The notes under the pieces were generated by a model. The model did no database searches. It was not told the origin of the DNA and saw only the letters and a program-made list of their open reading frames with translations. The position numbers and the translations under genes were made by a program. Positions 1 through 9,380 of a stretch of DNA of 64,000 bases are shown here, piece by piece. Source of the stretch: Pseudomonas pharyngis (lineage in GTDB: Bacteria > Pseudomonadota > Gammaproteobacteria > Pseudomonadales > Pseudomonadaceae); contig NZ_BQID01000011.1 of the NCBI RefSeq assembly GCF_021602345.1, positions 144,037-208,036 on the forward strand, in the 5' to 3' direction. Numbering within the stretch: the first letter of the stretch is position 1; each line of letters opens with the position of its first letter.

Positions 1-1108
1 GAGTCATGAATTACTGCTGAACCTGCGCAACCTCGCTTGCGGCTATCAAGATCAACGTGTGGTGCAGAACCTCAATCTGCACCTCAACGCCGGTGACATC
101 GGCTGCCTGCTTGGCTCCTCCGGCTGCGGCAAGACCACCACCCTGCGTGCGATTGCCGGTTTCGAACCGGTGCACGAAGGAGAAATCTCTCTCGGCGGTG
201 AAGTGATCTCCAGCGCCGGCTTCACCCTCGCCCCGGAAAAACGCCGGATCGGCATGGTGTTCCAGGACTACGCGCTGTTCCCGCACCTGAGTGTCGCGGA
301 CAACATCGCCTTCGGCATCCGCAAGCACCCGAACAAGGAGCGCGTGACCGAGGAGCTGCTGGAACTGGTCAACCTGAAGAACCTCGGCAAACGCTTCCCC
401 CATGAGCTGTCCGGCGGCCAGCAACAACGTGTCGCCCTCGCCCGCGCCTTGGCGCCGGAGCCGCAACTGTTGTTGCTCGACGAGCCGTTCTCCAACCTCG
501 ATGGCGAATTGCGCCGCAAGCTCAGCCATGAAGTGCGCGACATCCTCAAAGCCCGTGGCACCAGTGCAATTCTGGTGACTCACGATCAGGAAGAAGCCTT
601 CGCCGTCAGCGATCACGTCGGTGTGTTCAAGGAAGGCCGGCTGGAGCAGTGGGACACGCCCTACAACCTCTATCACGAGCCGGCGACACCGTACGTGGCC
701 AGTTTTATCGGTCAGGGTTACTTCATTCGCGGCCAATTGGGCACCCCGGAATCGGTGCAGACCGAACTCGGCGAACTGCGCGGCAATCGCGCCTACACCT
801 GGCCGATCGGTGGCGCGGTGGATGTGCTGCTGCGTCCGGACGACATCGTTTACGCGCCGGACAGTGCGCTGAAAGCGCGGATCGTCGGCAAGACCTTCCT
901 CGGAGCTTCGACCCTGTATCGCCTGCAACTGCCGACCGGTGCACAACTGGAATCGATCTTCCCGAGCCACGCCGACCATCAGGTGGGTGCGGATGTCGGG
1001 ATTCGGGTGGCGGCGGAACATCTGGTGCTGTTCCAGGCCTCCGGCAGCACCGCCGCGCAGATTCCGGCGGCGGAAAACGGCGTTCGCCGTTACAGCACCG
1101 CGCACTGA
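1..1108 (+). CDS. ABC transporter ATP-binding protein, FbpC/PotA-like (start codon cut by window edge)
   Basis: This is the cytoplasmic ATPase of an importer, most like the iron(III)/polyamine/phosphonate (FbpC/PotA) class. The reading frame runs in from base 2 as S-H-E-L-L-L-N-L, and base 1 is a g that would complete an ATG. The protein is therefore probably about 369 residues with only two bases missing. With that start, Walker A (GSSGCGKT) is at residues 39-46. It is followed by a Q-loop (VFQDYALFPHL), the signature [15 protein letters not shown], Walker B (LLLLDEPFSNLD) and a switch His in VTHDQEEA. The last ~130 residues look like a TOBE-type regulatory domain. Permease and binding-protein partners would lie upstream, outside the window. 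The substrate cannot be decided from the ATPase alone. Confidence 0.9.
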   Translation, partial: SHELLLNLRNLACGYQDQRVVQNLNLHLNAGDIGCLLGSSGCGKTTTLRAIAGFEPVHEGEISLGGEVISSAGFTLAPEKRRIGMVFQDYALFPHLSVADNIAFGIRKHPNKERVTEELLELVNLKNLGKRFPHELSGGQQQRVALARALAPEPQLLLLDEPFSNLDGELRRKLSHEVRDILKARGTSAILVTHDQEEAFAVSDHVGVFKEGRLEQWDTPYNLYHEPATPYVASFIGQGYFIRGQLGTPESVQTELGELRGNRAYTWPIGGAVDVLLRPDDIVYAPDSALKARIVGKTFLGASTLYRLQLPTGAQLESIFPSHADHQVGADVGIRVAAEHLVLFQASGSTAAQIPAAENGVRRYSTAH

Positions 1109-1125
1109 TCTGCACACAAACAATG

Positions 1126-1153
1126 AGGGAGCCTGATGGCTCCCTTATTTTTT
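1126..1153 (+). terminator. Rho-independent terminator after the ABC ATPase gene
   Basis: A perfect 8-bp stem (AGGGAGCC / GGCTCCCT) with a TGAT loop is followed by TATTTTTT. It lies 18 bases past the ATPase stop codon and just before the convergent PhzF-like gene. The opposite strand has a weaker T-rich tail, so termination in that direction is less certain. Confidence 0.9.
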
Positions 1154-1157
1154 GCTC

Positions 1158-1940
1158 TCAGCCCAGCATCAATGTGCCGCTGGCCACCAGCGTCGCATTG
1201 CCGCCGATCTTCACCCGCTCGCCTTCCAGCCGACAAAACAGCTCGCCGCCCCGCGCCGAACGCTGGCATGCAGTCAGACTGTATTTGCCCAGACGTTTCG
1301 ACCAGTACGGAATCAGGCTGCAATGGGTCGAACCGGTCACCGGGTCTTCATTGATGCCGATGGCCGGAGCGAAATAGCGCGAGACGAAGTCATGCTGATT
1401 GCCCCGGGCCGTGACGATAGCGCCCAACCACGGCAGCTTGGCGAGGGCGACCATGTCCGGCTGGCAATCGAGCACCGCCTGCTCCGACTCCAGCACCACA
1501 AACAGCTCGTTGGAACTCAGAACATCGACTGCCTGGACATTCAGCGCCCGCTCGATCTCCAGGGTGACGCCTTTCTCAACCGCTTCGATGGCCGGAAAAT
1601 CCAGCCACAACCGGCCACCTTCGCGGCTGACGCTCAACGGCCCGGACTTGCAAGTGAAGTCCAGACGCTCGGCGCTCTCCTTATAGATCTCGAACAGCAC
1701 ATAGGCGCTGGCCAGGGTCGCATGACCACACAGCGGCACCTCGGTGGTCGGCGTGAACCAACGGATGTGCCACGCCTGCCCTTCGCGCACCAGAAACGCG
1801 GTTTCCGCCAGATTGTGCTCGGCGGCGATATTTTGCATCAGCTCATCCGCAAGCCACGCGTCGAGCCGATAGACCATTGCCGGATTGCCACTGAACGGCC
1901 GATCACTGAACGCGTCGACCTGATGAAACTCGAGCTGCAT
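1158..1940 (-). CDS. PhzF family isomerase/epimerase-like protein
   Basis: This 260-residue protein is the usual length for the PhzF/diaminopimelate-epimerase fold family. The N-terminus (FHQVDAFSDRPFSGNPAMV) and the motif NLAETAF, whose Glu is the general acid/base in PhzF, are present near residue 45. The second half-domain has the NEDPVTGSTHC motif. Most genomic PhzF paralogues stand outside phenazine operons and have no proven substrate, and no phenazine genes are visible here. A clear AGGGAGAAGG ribosome binding site supports the start. The gene faces the ABC ATPase gene, with a terminator between them. Confidence 0.88.
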   Translation of the reverse strand: MQLEFHQVDAFSDRPFSGNPAMVYRLDAWLADELMQNIAAEHNLAETAFLVREGQAWHIRWFTPTTEVPLCGHATLASAYVLFEIYKESAERLDFTCKSGPLSVSREGGRLWLDFPAIEAVEKGVTLEIERALNVQAVDVLSSNELFVVLESEQAVLDCQPDMVALAKLPWLGAIVTARGNQHDFVSRYFAPAIGINEDPVTGSTHCSLIPYWSKRLGKYSLTACQRSARGGELFCRLEGERVKIGGNATLVASGTLMLG

Positions 1941-2029
1941 AACCTTCTCCCTGTGTCAGTCGAACGAGCATGCAGCGCCAGCCGGATCAACGCCAGTGAC
2001 AGTGCCGGCCAATTTTCTTCATACAGCCG

Positions 2030-2500
2030 TCAAGGGCGACCGATGTCGGCAAATTTCGCCTGGGTGTGCTCCGCCAGGACCGCCGGCGCCAGCTCCACTT
2101 CCAGCCCACGTCGGCCGGCGCTCACATAAATGGTTGCAAAAGGCTGTGCCGAATTATCGATAAAGGTACGCAGGCGTTTTTTCTGCCCCAGCGGGCTGAT
2201 GCCGCCCAACAGGTAACCGGTGGAGCGCTGCGCGGCGGCCGGGTCGGCCATCTCGACTTTTTTCACGCCGGCGGCGTGGGCAAGCCCCTTGAGGTCGAGA
2301 CTTCCGACGACCGGCACCACCGCCACCAGCAACTCACCCTTCTCACTGGCCGCCAGTAGCGTCTTGAACACCTGCGCCGGATCGAGCCCCAGTTTCTCCG
2401 CGGCCTCCAGACCATACGACGCCGCCTTCGGGTCGTGTTCGTAACTGTGCACGCGATGTTCGGCACGAACTTTTTTTAACAAGTCCAACGCAGGGGTCAT
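2030..2500 (-). CDS. ybaK: Cys-tRNA(Pro)/Cys-tRNA(Cys) deacylase YbaK
   Basis: This 156-residue protein is a YbaK/EbsC-family editing enzyme that hydrolyses Cys mischarged on tRNA-Pro by prolyl-tRNA synthetase. The family pattern is visible: [28 protein letters not shown] near residues 20-50, a Lys-rich VFKTLL segment, and a [16 protein letters not shown] motif near residues 93-110 that lines the active site in YbaK. Length is typical. The upstream CGGAG ribosome binding site supports the start at 2500. It reads in the same direction as the PhzF-like gene, 89 bp apart, so the two may be co-transcribed. Confidence 0.92.
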   Translation of the reverse strand: MTPALDLLKKVRAEHRVHSYEHDPKAASYGLEAAEKLGLDPAQVFKTLLAASEKGELLVAVVPVVGSLDLKGLAHAAGVKKVEMADPAAAQRSTGYLLGGISPLGQKKRLRTFIDNSAQPFATIYVSAGRRGLEVELAPAVLAEHTQAKFADIGRP

Positions 2501-2860
2501 GGCAGCTCCGGGCTCGGCAGTGGCGAAAAAACCTGCGGCGGATTTTAGGCCATCGCTGTGTAAAAGGCTCTACCACGCGCCACGTTTCCCGGGGTTTGCA
2601 GGCCGATGACGTTCGTGCAGAACGGGTGACCCGCAGGATCATTCACGTGACTGATAGTTTATTTGTGACTGGCGGTTCACTTTCGACCTTTGACAGGTTT
2701 GTTTCTTGTCTATATTTTTTCGAATCTGAATAATGTAAGAATTATCGTCATCGCAGCACCCAGCAGTAAACCGGGAACAGGATGGGGATCCTGCCTCGGC
2801 GAAAATCGCGCGTTGCCCTGTCGGCAACGCGCCAGACAACAACAAAAACCGAGGTTTTCA
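2501..2860. promoter_or_regulatory. ybaK-glpF divergent intergenic region with glpF promoter and GlpR-like site
   Basis: No gene is seen in these 360 bases. A sigma-70-like promoter toward glpF is visible: TTGACA at 2690-2695 and TATATT/TATTTT at 2711-2718 (15 or 17 bp spacing). A degenerate inverted repeat at about 2715-2734 (TTCGAATCTGAA core) overlaps the downstream edge of the -10 region and partly matches the E. coli GlpR operator pattern, so it may be the operator. The leader then carries a possible Crc/Hfq site just before the glpF ribosome binding site. Confidence 0.55.
2838..2845 (+). promoter_or_regulatory. Possible Crc/Hfq catabolite-activity (CA) motif in the glpF leader
   Basis: AACAACAA matches the AANAANAA consensus bound in mRNA by Hfq with Crc in pseudomonads. 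It ends five bases before the GAGG ribosome binding site (2851-2854) of glpF, the usual place for blocking translation when preferred carbon sources are present. Confidence 0.6.
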
Positions 2861-3712
2861 ATGACAACTGCGTTACAGCAACCTTCGCTTTCGAGCCAGT
2901 GCCTGGCCGAGTTTCTGGGTACTGCACTCCTGATCTTTTTCGGTACGGGTTGCGTCGCCGCGCTCAAGGTCGCGGGCGCCACCTTCGGCCTGTGGGAAAT
3001 CAGCATCATCTGGGGCGTCGGCGTGAGCATGGCGATCTACCTCACCGCCGGCGTTTCCGGTGCGCACCTGAACCCCGCCGTCAGTATTGCCCTGAGCATT
3101 TTCGCCGACTTCGAAAAGCGCAAACTGCCGTTCTACATTCTGGCCCAGATCGCCGGTGCCTTCTGCGGTGCGCTGCTGGTTTACACGCTATACAGCAACC
3201 TGTTCTTCGATTTCGAACAAACTCACCATATGGTTCGTGGCACTGAAGCCAGCCTGGAACTGGCGTCGGTGTTCTCCACTTTCCCGAACCCTGCGCTGTC
3301 AACTGCCCAAGCGTTCCTGGTCGAGGTGATCATCACCGCGATTCTGATGGGCGTGATCATGTCCCTGACCGACGACAACAACGGCCTGCCGAAAGGCCCG
3401 CTGGCGCCGCTGCTGATCGGTCTGCTGATTGCCGTGATCGGCAGTTCGATGGGCCCGCTGACCGGTTTCGCGATGAACCCGGCCCGGGACTTCGGCCCGA
3501 AACTGATGACTTTCTTCGCCGGCTGGGGTGAAATTTCCTTCACTGGCGCACGTGAAATCCCGTACTTCCTGATTCCGATTTTTGCACCGATTGTCGGTGC
3601 CTGCCTCGGCGCTGCCGGGTATCGCGGACTGATTGCCCGTCACCTGACCGGCGCCACACCTGCTACAAAGGATGCAGAACCGGCCATTGACGGCAAACCA
3701 AGAACTTCTTGA
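2861..3712 (+). CDS. glpF: Glycerol uptake facilitator GlpF (aquaglyceroporin)
   Basis: This 283-residue inner-membrane channel of the MIP family lets glycerol diffuse in, where GlpK traps it. Both half-helix NPA motifs are present (GAHLNPAVS, N71; AMNPARD, N206). The Arg-Asp after the second NPA is the selectivity-filter signature typical of glycerol facilitators. Six hydrophobic spans are evident. The ATG at 2861 is chosen because it has a GAGG ribosome binding site 6 bp upstream; upstream extension of the frame reads through the non-coding leader. It is first in the glpF-glpK-glpR-glpD cluster. The C-terminal ~20 residues are a polar tail. Confidence 0.96.
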   Translation: MTTALQQPSLSSQCLAEFLGTALLIFFGTGCVAALKVAGATFGLWEISIIWGVGVSMAIYLTAGVSGAHLNPAVSIALSIFADFEKRKLPFYILAQIAGAFCGALLVYTLYSNLFFDFEQTHHMVRGTEASLELASVFSTFPNPALSTAQAFLVEVIITAILMGVIMSLTDDNNGLPKGPLAPLLIGLLIAVIGSSMGPLTGFAMNPARDFGPKLMTFFAGWGEISFTGAREIPYFLIPIFAPIVGACLGAAGYRGLIARHLTGATPATKDAEPAIDGKPRTS

Positions 3713-3719
3713 AACAGTC

Positions 3720-5293
<1,574 letters not shown>

Positions 5294-5388
5294 GCCAAGC
5301 TGAGTACTCGTAACCTGTTGTAACTGGTAGGGAGCGGATTCCTGCGGCATCATGGGCAAATTTTGCACGGCAGCCCAAAGGAAGCCCC

Positions 5389-6144
5389 ATGAATCTGCCT
5401 CCCCGTCAGCAGCAAATCCTCGAGCTGGTCCGCGAACGCGGCTATGTGAGCATCGAGGAAATGGCCACGCTGTTCGTTGTTACCCCGCAAACCATCCGCC
5501 GCGATATCAATCAACTGGCGGAAGCCAATCTGCTGCGTCGCTACCACGGCGGCGCCGCCTATGATTCCAGCGTCGAAAATACCGCCTACGCGATGCGCGC
5601 CGATCAGATGCGCGATGAAAAGCAACGCATCGGCGAAGCCATCGCCGCACAGATTCCCGATCACGCCTCGCTGTTCATCAATATCGGCACGACGACCGAA
5701 TCGATTGCCCGCGCCCTGCTCAATCACAGCCACCTGAAGATCATCACCAACAACCTGCACGTCGCTTCGATGCTCAGCGCCAAGGATGATTTCGATGTGC
5801 TGCTGACCGGCGGCAACGTGCGTCGCGACGGCGGCGTGGTGGGTCAGGCGAGCGTGGACTTCATCAACCAGTTCAAGGTCGACTTTGCGCTGGTGGGCAT
5901 CAGCGGTATCGACGAAGACGGCAGCCTGCTCGACTTCGATTACCAGGAAGTGCGGGTGTCCCAGGCGATCATCGCCAATGCCCGGCAGGTGATCCTGGCG
6001 GCGGACTCCAGCAAGTTCGGGCGTAACGCGATGATCCGCCTCGGCCCGATCAGCCTGATCGATTGCCTGGTCACCGATCAGCAACCGGTGCCGGCCCTGG
6101 CGCAACTGCTGAGCCAGCACAAGATTCGTCTGGAAGTCGTTTAA
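5389..6144 (+). CDS. glpR: Glycerol-3-phosphate regulon repressor GlpR (DeoR family)
   Basis: This 251-residue DeoR-family repressor has an N-terminal winged helix-turn-helix (residues ~18-45, [26 protein letters not shown]). A sugar-phosphate-binding DeoR C-terminal domain follows, with the conserved IGTTTESIA and [10 protein letters not shown] motifs. Its place between glpK and glpD and its length match pseudomonad GlpR, whose inducer is glycerol 3-phosphate. The start has AGGA just upstream. Its likely targets are the glpF and glpD promoter regions in this window. Confidence 0.95.
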   Translation: MNLPPRQQQILELVRERGYVSIEEMATLFVVTPQTIRRDINQLAEANLLRRYHGGAAYDSSVENTAYAMRADQMRDEKQRIGEAIAAQIPDHASLFINIGTTTESIARALLNHSHLKIITNNLHVASMLSAKDDFDVLLTGGNVRRDGGVVGQASVDFINQFKVDFALVGISGIDEDGSLLDFDYQEVRVSQAIIANARQVILAADSSKFGRNAMIRLGPISLIDCLVTDQQPVPALAQLLSQHKIRLEVV

Positions 6145-6178
6145 CCCTCTCCCGCATAACTCCCTCCCGGCGAACTCT

Positions 6179-6203
6179 CGTTCCCACGCTCTGCGTGGGA
6201 ACG
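6179..6203. repeat. Intergenic palindrome of the GTTCCCACGC...GCGTGGGAAC family
   Basis: A perfect 11-bp inverted repeat (CGTTCCCACGC / GCGTGGGAACG) with a 3-nt loop lies between glpR and glpD. This hairpin is a recurrent intergenic repeat in fluorescent pseudomonads. It has no poly-T tail. Confidence 0.8.
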
Positions 6204-6337
6204 ATCAGTCACGCCCTGATCCGCGCCCTGACGCGCATTTCATGTTCGAATATTTTCCTTTTTCGGCCCTTCGATGAGTTTTTTCAATCGAAGTCGACTG
6301 GCTGCGCGCGTCTTTATGGGCTACCATTTTCGCAAAT

Positions 6338-6351
6338 GAACATTCATGTTC
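6338..6351. promoter_or_regulatory. Candidate GlpR operator upstream of glpD
   Basis: The perfect inverted repeat GAACAT-TC-ATGTTC lies 41 bp before the glpD start. ATGTTCGA, the half-site of the E. coli GlpR operator (WATGTTCGWT...), occurs here at 6346-6353 and again at 6242-6249. Two half-sites about 100 bp apart fit repression of glpD by GlpR. Confidence 0.55.
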
Positions 6352-6392
6352 GATTTCCAAGACAGAAAATCAAAAGAGCCCGAGGCCAGCCG

Positions 6393-7931
6393 ATGTCCAC
6401 ATCTACCTTGCGTACGCCCCCTATCTCCGAGATCTACGACATCGCCGTCATCGGCGGCGGGATCAATGGCGTGGGGATCGCAGCGGATGCCGCCGGTCGC
6501 GGTCTTTCGGTGTTCCTTTGCGAAAAGGACGACCTGGCCAGCCACACCTCATCGGCCAGCAGCAAGCTGATCCACGGTGGCCTGCGCTACCTCGAACATT
6601 ACGAATTCCGTCTGGTGCGCGAAGCCCTGGCCGAACGCGAGGTGCTGCTGGCCAAGGCCCCGCACATCGTCAAGCCAATGCGTTTCGTGCTGCCGCACCG
6701 CCCGCACCTGCGTCCGGCGTGGATGATCCGTGCGGGCCTGTTCCTTTATGACCACCTCGGCAAGCGCGAAAAACTGGCGGGCTCGAAAAGCCTGAAGTTC
6801 GGCGCAGACAGCGCACTGAAAAGCGAAATCAGCAAAGGCTTCGAATACTCCGACTGCTGGGTCGACGACGCCCGCCTTGTGGTTCTCAACGCCATGGCCG
6901 CCCGTGAAAAAGGCGCGCACATTCACACCCAGACCCGTTGCGTCAGCGCCCGCCGCGCCAAGGGCCTGTGGCACCTGAACCTGGAACGCGCCGACGGCAG
7001 CCTGTTTTCGATCACCGCCAAGGCATTGGTGAATGCCGCTGGCCCGTGGGTCGCCAAGTTCATCCGTGACGACCTGAAGATGGAATCGCCGTACGGCATC
7101 CGCCTGATCCAGGGCAGCCACATCATCGTGCCGAAGCTGTACGAAGGCGATCACGCGCACATCCTGCAAAACGAAGATCAGCGCATCGTTTTCACCATTC
7201 CGTACCTGAACAACCTGACCCTGATCGGCACCACCGACCGCGAATACACCGGCGATCCGGCCAAAGTGGCGATCACCGACGGCGAAACCGATTACCTGCT
7301 CAAAGTGGTCAACGCCCACTTCAAGAAGCAGATCAGCCGTGACGACATCCTGCACACCTACTCGGGCGTGCGTCCGCTGTGCAACGACGAATCCGACAAT
7401 CCTTCGGCCGTGACCCGCGACTACACCCTGGCGCTGTCCGGCAGTAACGAAGAAGCGCCGCTGCTGTCGGTGTTCGGCGGCAAGCTGACCACCTACCGCA
7501 AGCTCGCCGAGTCGGCGATGGCGCAGTTGATGCCGTTCTTCACCCAGATGCGCCCGAGCTGGACGGCTACCGCCACCCTGCCCGGCGGCGAAGACATGAC
7601 CACGCCACAGGCCCTGAGCGCGCAGATCCGCGACAAGTTCGACTGGGTACCGACCGAAATTGCCCGTCGCTGGGCCACTACCTACGGCAGCCGCACCTGG
7701 CGCATGCTCGAAGGCGTCGACACCCTTTCCGACATGGGCGAACACATCGGTGGCGGTCTCTACACCCGTGAAGTCGACTACCTGTGCACGGAAGAGTGGG
7801 CCACCACGGCACACGACATCCTGTGGCGTCGCAGCAAACTGGGCCTGTTCACCACGGCGGCTGAGCAAGAGCGCCTGGCGGCTTACCTGAACAAGGTCGA
7901 GCAGAACCGCAGCAAGATCGAAGCGGCCTGA
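6393..7931 (+). CDS. glpD: Aerobic glycerol-3-phosphate dehydrogenase GlpD
   Basis: This 512-residue FAD-dependent, membrane-associated enzyme oxidises sn-glycerol 3-phosphate to dihydroxyacetone phosphate and passes electrons to the quinone pool. The dinucleotide-binding motif VIGGGINGVG is at residues ~19-28. The SSKLIHGGLRYLE motif, characteristic of FAD-linked glycerol-3-phosphate dehydrogenases, follows near residue 55. The C-terminal DAO_C domain is present. The ATG at 6393 is preferred: CGAGG lies 7 bp upstream, and the longer open frame reads back through the palindromic repeat and glpR. It closes the glycerol regulon here. Confidence 0.97.
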   Translation: MSTSTLRTPPISEIYDIAVIGGGINGVGIAADAAGRGLSVFLCEKDDLASHTSSASSKLIHGGLRYLEHYEFRLVREALAEREVLLAKAPHIVKPMRFVLPHRPHLRPAWMIRAGLFLYDHLGKREKLAGSKSLKFGADSALKSEISKGFEYSDCWVDDARLVVLNAMAAREKGAHIHTQTRCVSARRAKGLWHLNLERADGSLFSITAKALVNAAGPWVAKFIRDDLKMESPYGIRLIQGSHIIVPKLYEGDHAHILQNEDQRIVFTIPYLNNLTLIGTTDREYTGDPAKVAITDGETDYLLKVVNAHFKKQISRDDILHTYSGVRPLCNDESDNPSAVTRDYTLALSGSNEEAPLLSVFGGKLTTYRKLAESAMAQLMPFFTQMRPSWTATATLPGGEDMTTPQALSAQIRDKFDWVPTEIARRWATTYGSRTWRMLEGVDTLSDMGEHIGGGLYTREVDYLCTEEWATTAHDILWRRSKLGLFTTAAEQERLAAYLNKVEQNRSKIEAA

Positions 7932-7948
7932 TTCGTTCCTCGTTGAAT

Positions 7949-7984
7949 AAAAAGCCCCTGAATCGAATGATTCAGGGGCTTTTT
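7949..7984 (+). terminator. Rho-independent terminator of glpD
   Basis: A 15-bp perfect stem (AAAAGCCCCTGAATC / its complement) with a GAAT loop ends in a run of T. It lies 18 bases past the glpD stop. Confidence 0.93.
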
Positions 7985-8015
7985 GCATTCAGGCTGAGAA
8001 AGGATGCGCTGAGGA

Positions 8016-8062
8016 CGTTCGGTTTTCCGAACGCGACCTGACGGTCAATTCGGTTAACCGGA
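8016..8062. promoter_or_regulatory. Two AauR-type enhancer boxes upstream of aatJ
   Basis: Box 1 is TTCGG-TTTT-CCGAA (8018-8031, extended by CG/CG on each side). Box 2 is TTCGG-TTAA-CCGGA (8049-8062, one mismatch). They match the inverted repeat TTCGGN4CCGAA reported for AauR of P. putida. Their centres are 31 bp apart, about three helical turns. They sit ~80-120 bp upstream of the sigma-54 promoter, as expected for a bacterial enhancer-binding protein. Confidence 0.8.
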
Positions 8063-8138
8063 TCAGATCCACGGAAAAACACCATCACAAAACTTTAATA
8101 ACGTTATAAATCAATGAATTAACCTGTATCGACTGGTC

Positions 8139-8154
8139 TGGCACGACTCATGCT
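8139..8154 (+). promoter_or_regulatory. Sigma-54 promoter of aatJQMP
   Basis: TGGCACG-N4-ATGCT has the invariant GG (8140-8141) and GC (8152-8153) with exactly 10 bases between them, close to the TGGCACG-N4-TTGCW consensus. It lies 118 bp upstream of aatJ and downstream of the AauR boxes, so RpoN plus AauR should drive this transporter. Confidence 0.85.
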
Positions 8155-8247
8155 CTACACTCCTTCGACGAATGCCTGTTGCGCCAACACAACAGGAGCC
8201 GTCAGGCATTCGAAGCTCAAAAGGGCCCGCTCAACCGGCTCCATAAA

Positions 8248-8255
8248 AAAAACAA
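8248..8255 (+). promoter_or_regulatory. Possible Crc/Hfq CA motif in the aatJ leader
   Basis: AAAAACAA fits AANAANAA and lies five bases before the GAGGAAA ribosome binding site of aatJ. It suggests catabolite repression of this amino acid importer. The A-rich tract makes chance matches easier. Confidence 0.5.
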
Positions 8256-8271
8256 TGTCGAGGAAAATTTG

Positions 8272-9186
8272 ATGCGCATCGTTCCCCATATCCTGGGCGC
8301 AGCCATTGCTGCCGCTCTGATCAGCACACCAGTTTTCGCTGCCGAACTCACCGGCACCCTTAAGAAGATCAAAGAGTCCGGCGTCATCACCCTGGGCCAC
8401 CGTGACGCTTCCATCCCTTTCTCCTACATCGCTGACGCTTCCGGCAAGCCGGTCGGCTACTCCCACGATATCCAGCTGGCCATCGTCGAAGCGATCAAGA
8501 AAGACCTCGACCTGCCAAACCTGCAGGTCAAATACAACCTCGTCACCTCGCAAACCCGTATCCCGCTGGTGCAGAACGGCACCGTGGACGTCGAGTGCGG
8601 CTCCACCACCAACAACGTCGAGCGTCAGCAACAGGTCGACTTCTCCGTCGGCATCTTCGAAATCGGTACCCGTCTGCTGTCCAAGGCTGACTCCAAGTAC
8701 AAGGATTTCGACGATCTGAAAGGCAAGAACGTCGTGACCACCGCCGGCACCACTTCCGAGCGCATCCTCAAGGCGATGAACGCCGACAAGCAGATGGGCA
8801 TGAACGTGATCTCCGCCAAGGACCACGGTGAATCCTTCCAGATGCTGGAATCGGGTCGTGCCGTTGCGTTCATGATGGACGACGCCCTGCTGGCCGGCGA
8901 AGCCGCCAAGGCCAAGAAAGCCTCCGACTGGGCCGTAACCGGCACGCCACAGTCGTACGAAATCTATGGCTGCATGATGCGCAAAGGCGACGAGCCGTTC
9001 AAAAAGGCTGTCGACGACGCCATCAAGGCGACCTACGCCTCGGGTGAGATCAACAAGATCTACGAAAAATGGTTCATGCAGCCGATTCCGCCAAAAGGCC
9101 TGAACCTGAACTTCCCGATGAGCGACGAGCTCAAGGCCCTGATCGCCAATCCGACCGACAAAGCGGCTGACGACAAGAAATCCTGA
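8272..9186 (+). CDS. aatJ: Glutamate/aspartate ABC transporter, periplasmic binding protein
   Basis: This 304-residue type 3 solute-binding protein (GltI/AatJ family) has a typical signal peptide ending in TPVFA-A around residue 23. The binding-domain signatures include LGHRDASIPFSY, DVECGSTTNNVERQQQVDFS and YEIYGCMMRKGDEPFKKAVDDA. It captures acidic amino acids in the periplasm for the downstream permease. The start at 8272 has GAGGAAA about 7 bp upstream, whereas the longer frame lacks a ribosome binding site and a signal peptide. It is the first gene of aatJQMP, behind a sigma-54 promoter and AauR boxes. Confidence 0.95.
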   Translation: MRIVPHILGAAIAAALISTPVFAAELTGTLKKIKESGVITLGHRDASIPFSYIADASGKPVGYSHDIQLAIVEAIKKDLDLPNLQVKYNLVTSQTRIPLVQNGTVDVECGSTTNNVERQQQVDFSVGIFEIGTRLLSKADSKYKDFDDLKGKNVVTTAGTTSERILKAMNADKQMGMNVISAKDHGESFQMLESGRAVAFMMDDALLAGEAAKAKKASDWAVTGTPQSYEIYGCMMRKGDEPFKKAVDDAIKATYASGEINKIYEKWFMQPIPPKGLNLNFPMSDELKALIANPTDKAADDKKS

Positions 9187-9201
9187 TTTCTGACTAACCT
9201 T

Positions 9202-9319
9202 ATCCCCTGAGGAGGCGCCTGCCTTTTCAGGGGATGGTCACTCCCTGCTGGCACTTATTGGAAACACTCGAACCGGTGGCTGTCGAGCCGATCGCGTGTG
9301 CCTGATTTTCACAATCAGG
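9202..9319 (+). other. Paired hairpins between aatJ and aatQ
   Basis: The 194-bp gap between the binding-protein and first permease genes has two inverted repeats: ATCCCCTGA (9202-9210) with TCAGGGGAT (9227-9235), and CCTGATT (9301-9307) with AATCAGG (9313-9319). Neither has a poly-T tail. Such hairpins often protect the upstream mRNA so that the binding protein is made in excess over the membrane parts. Confidence 0.65.
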
Positions 9320-9380
9320 GCGGGAACGGAGCTTCCCCAGGCGGGCACTTGTACATCGATCGAATCGAGGGGAGACCCTA

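Noticed and set aside
11-1123. Long minus-strand open frame opposite the ABC ATPase gene
   Set aside because: It mirrors the codon structure of the real gene, has no domain pattern and no ribosome binding site; typical for high-G+C DNA.
1158-1940. Phenazine biosynthesis gene phzF proper
   Set aside because: No other phz genes nearby; stand-alone PhzF-like proteins are common and usually not involved in phenazine synthesis.
6063-6392. N-terminal extension of the glpD frame
   Set aside because: It reads through glpR and a palindromic intergenic repeat; the ATG at 6393 has a good ribosome binding site and the standard GlpD N-terminus.
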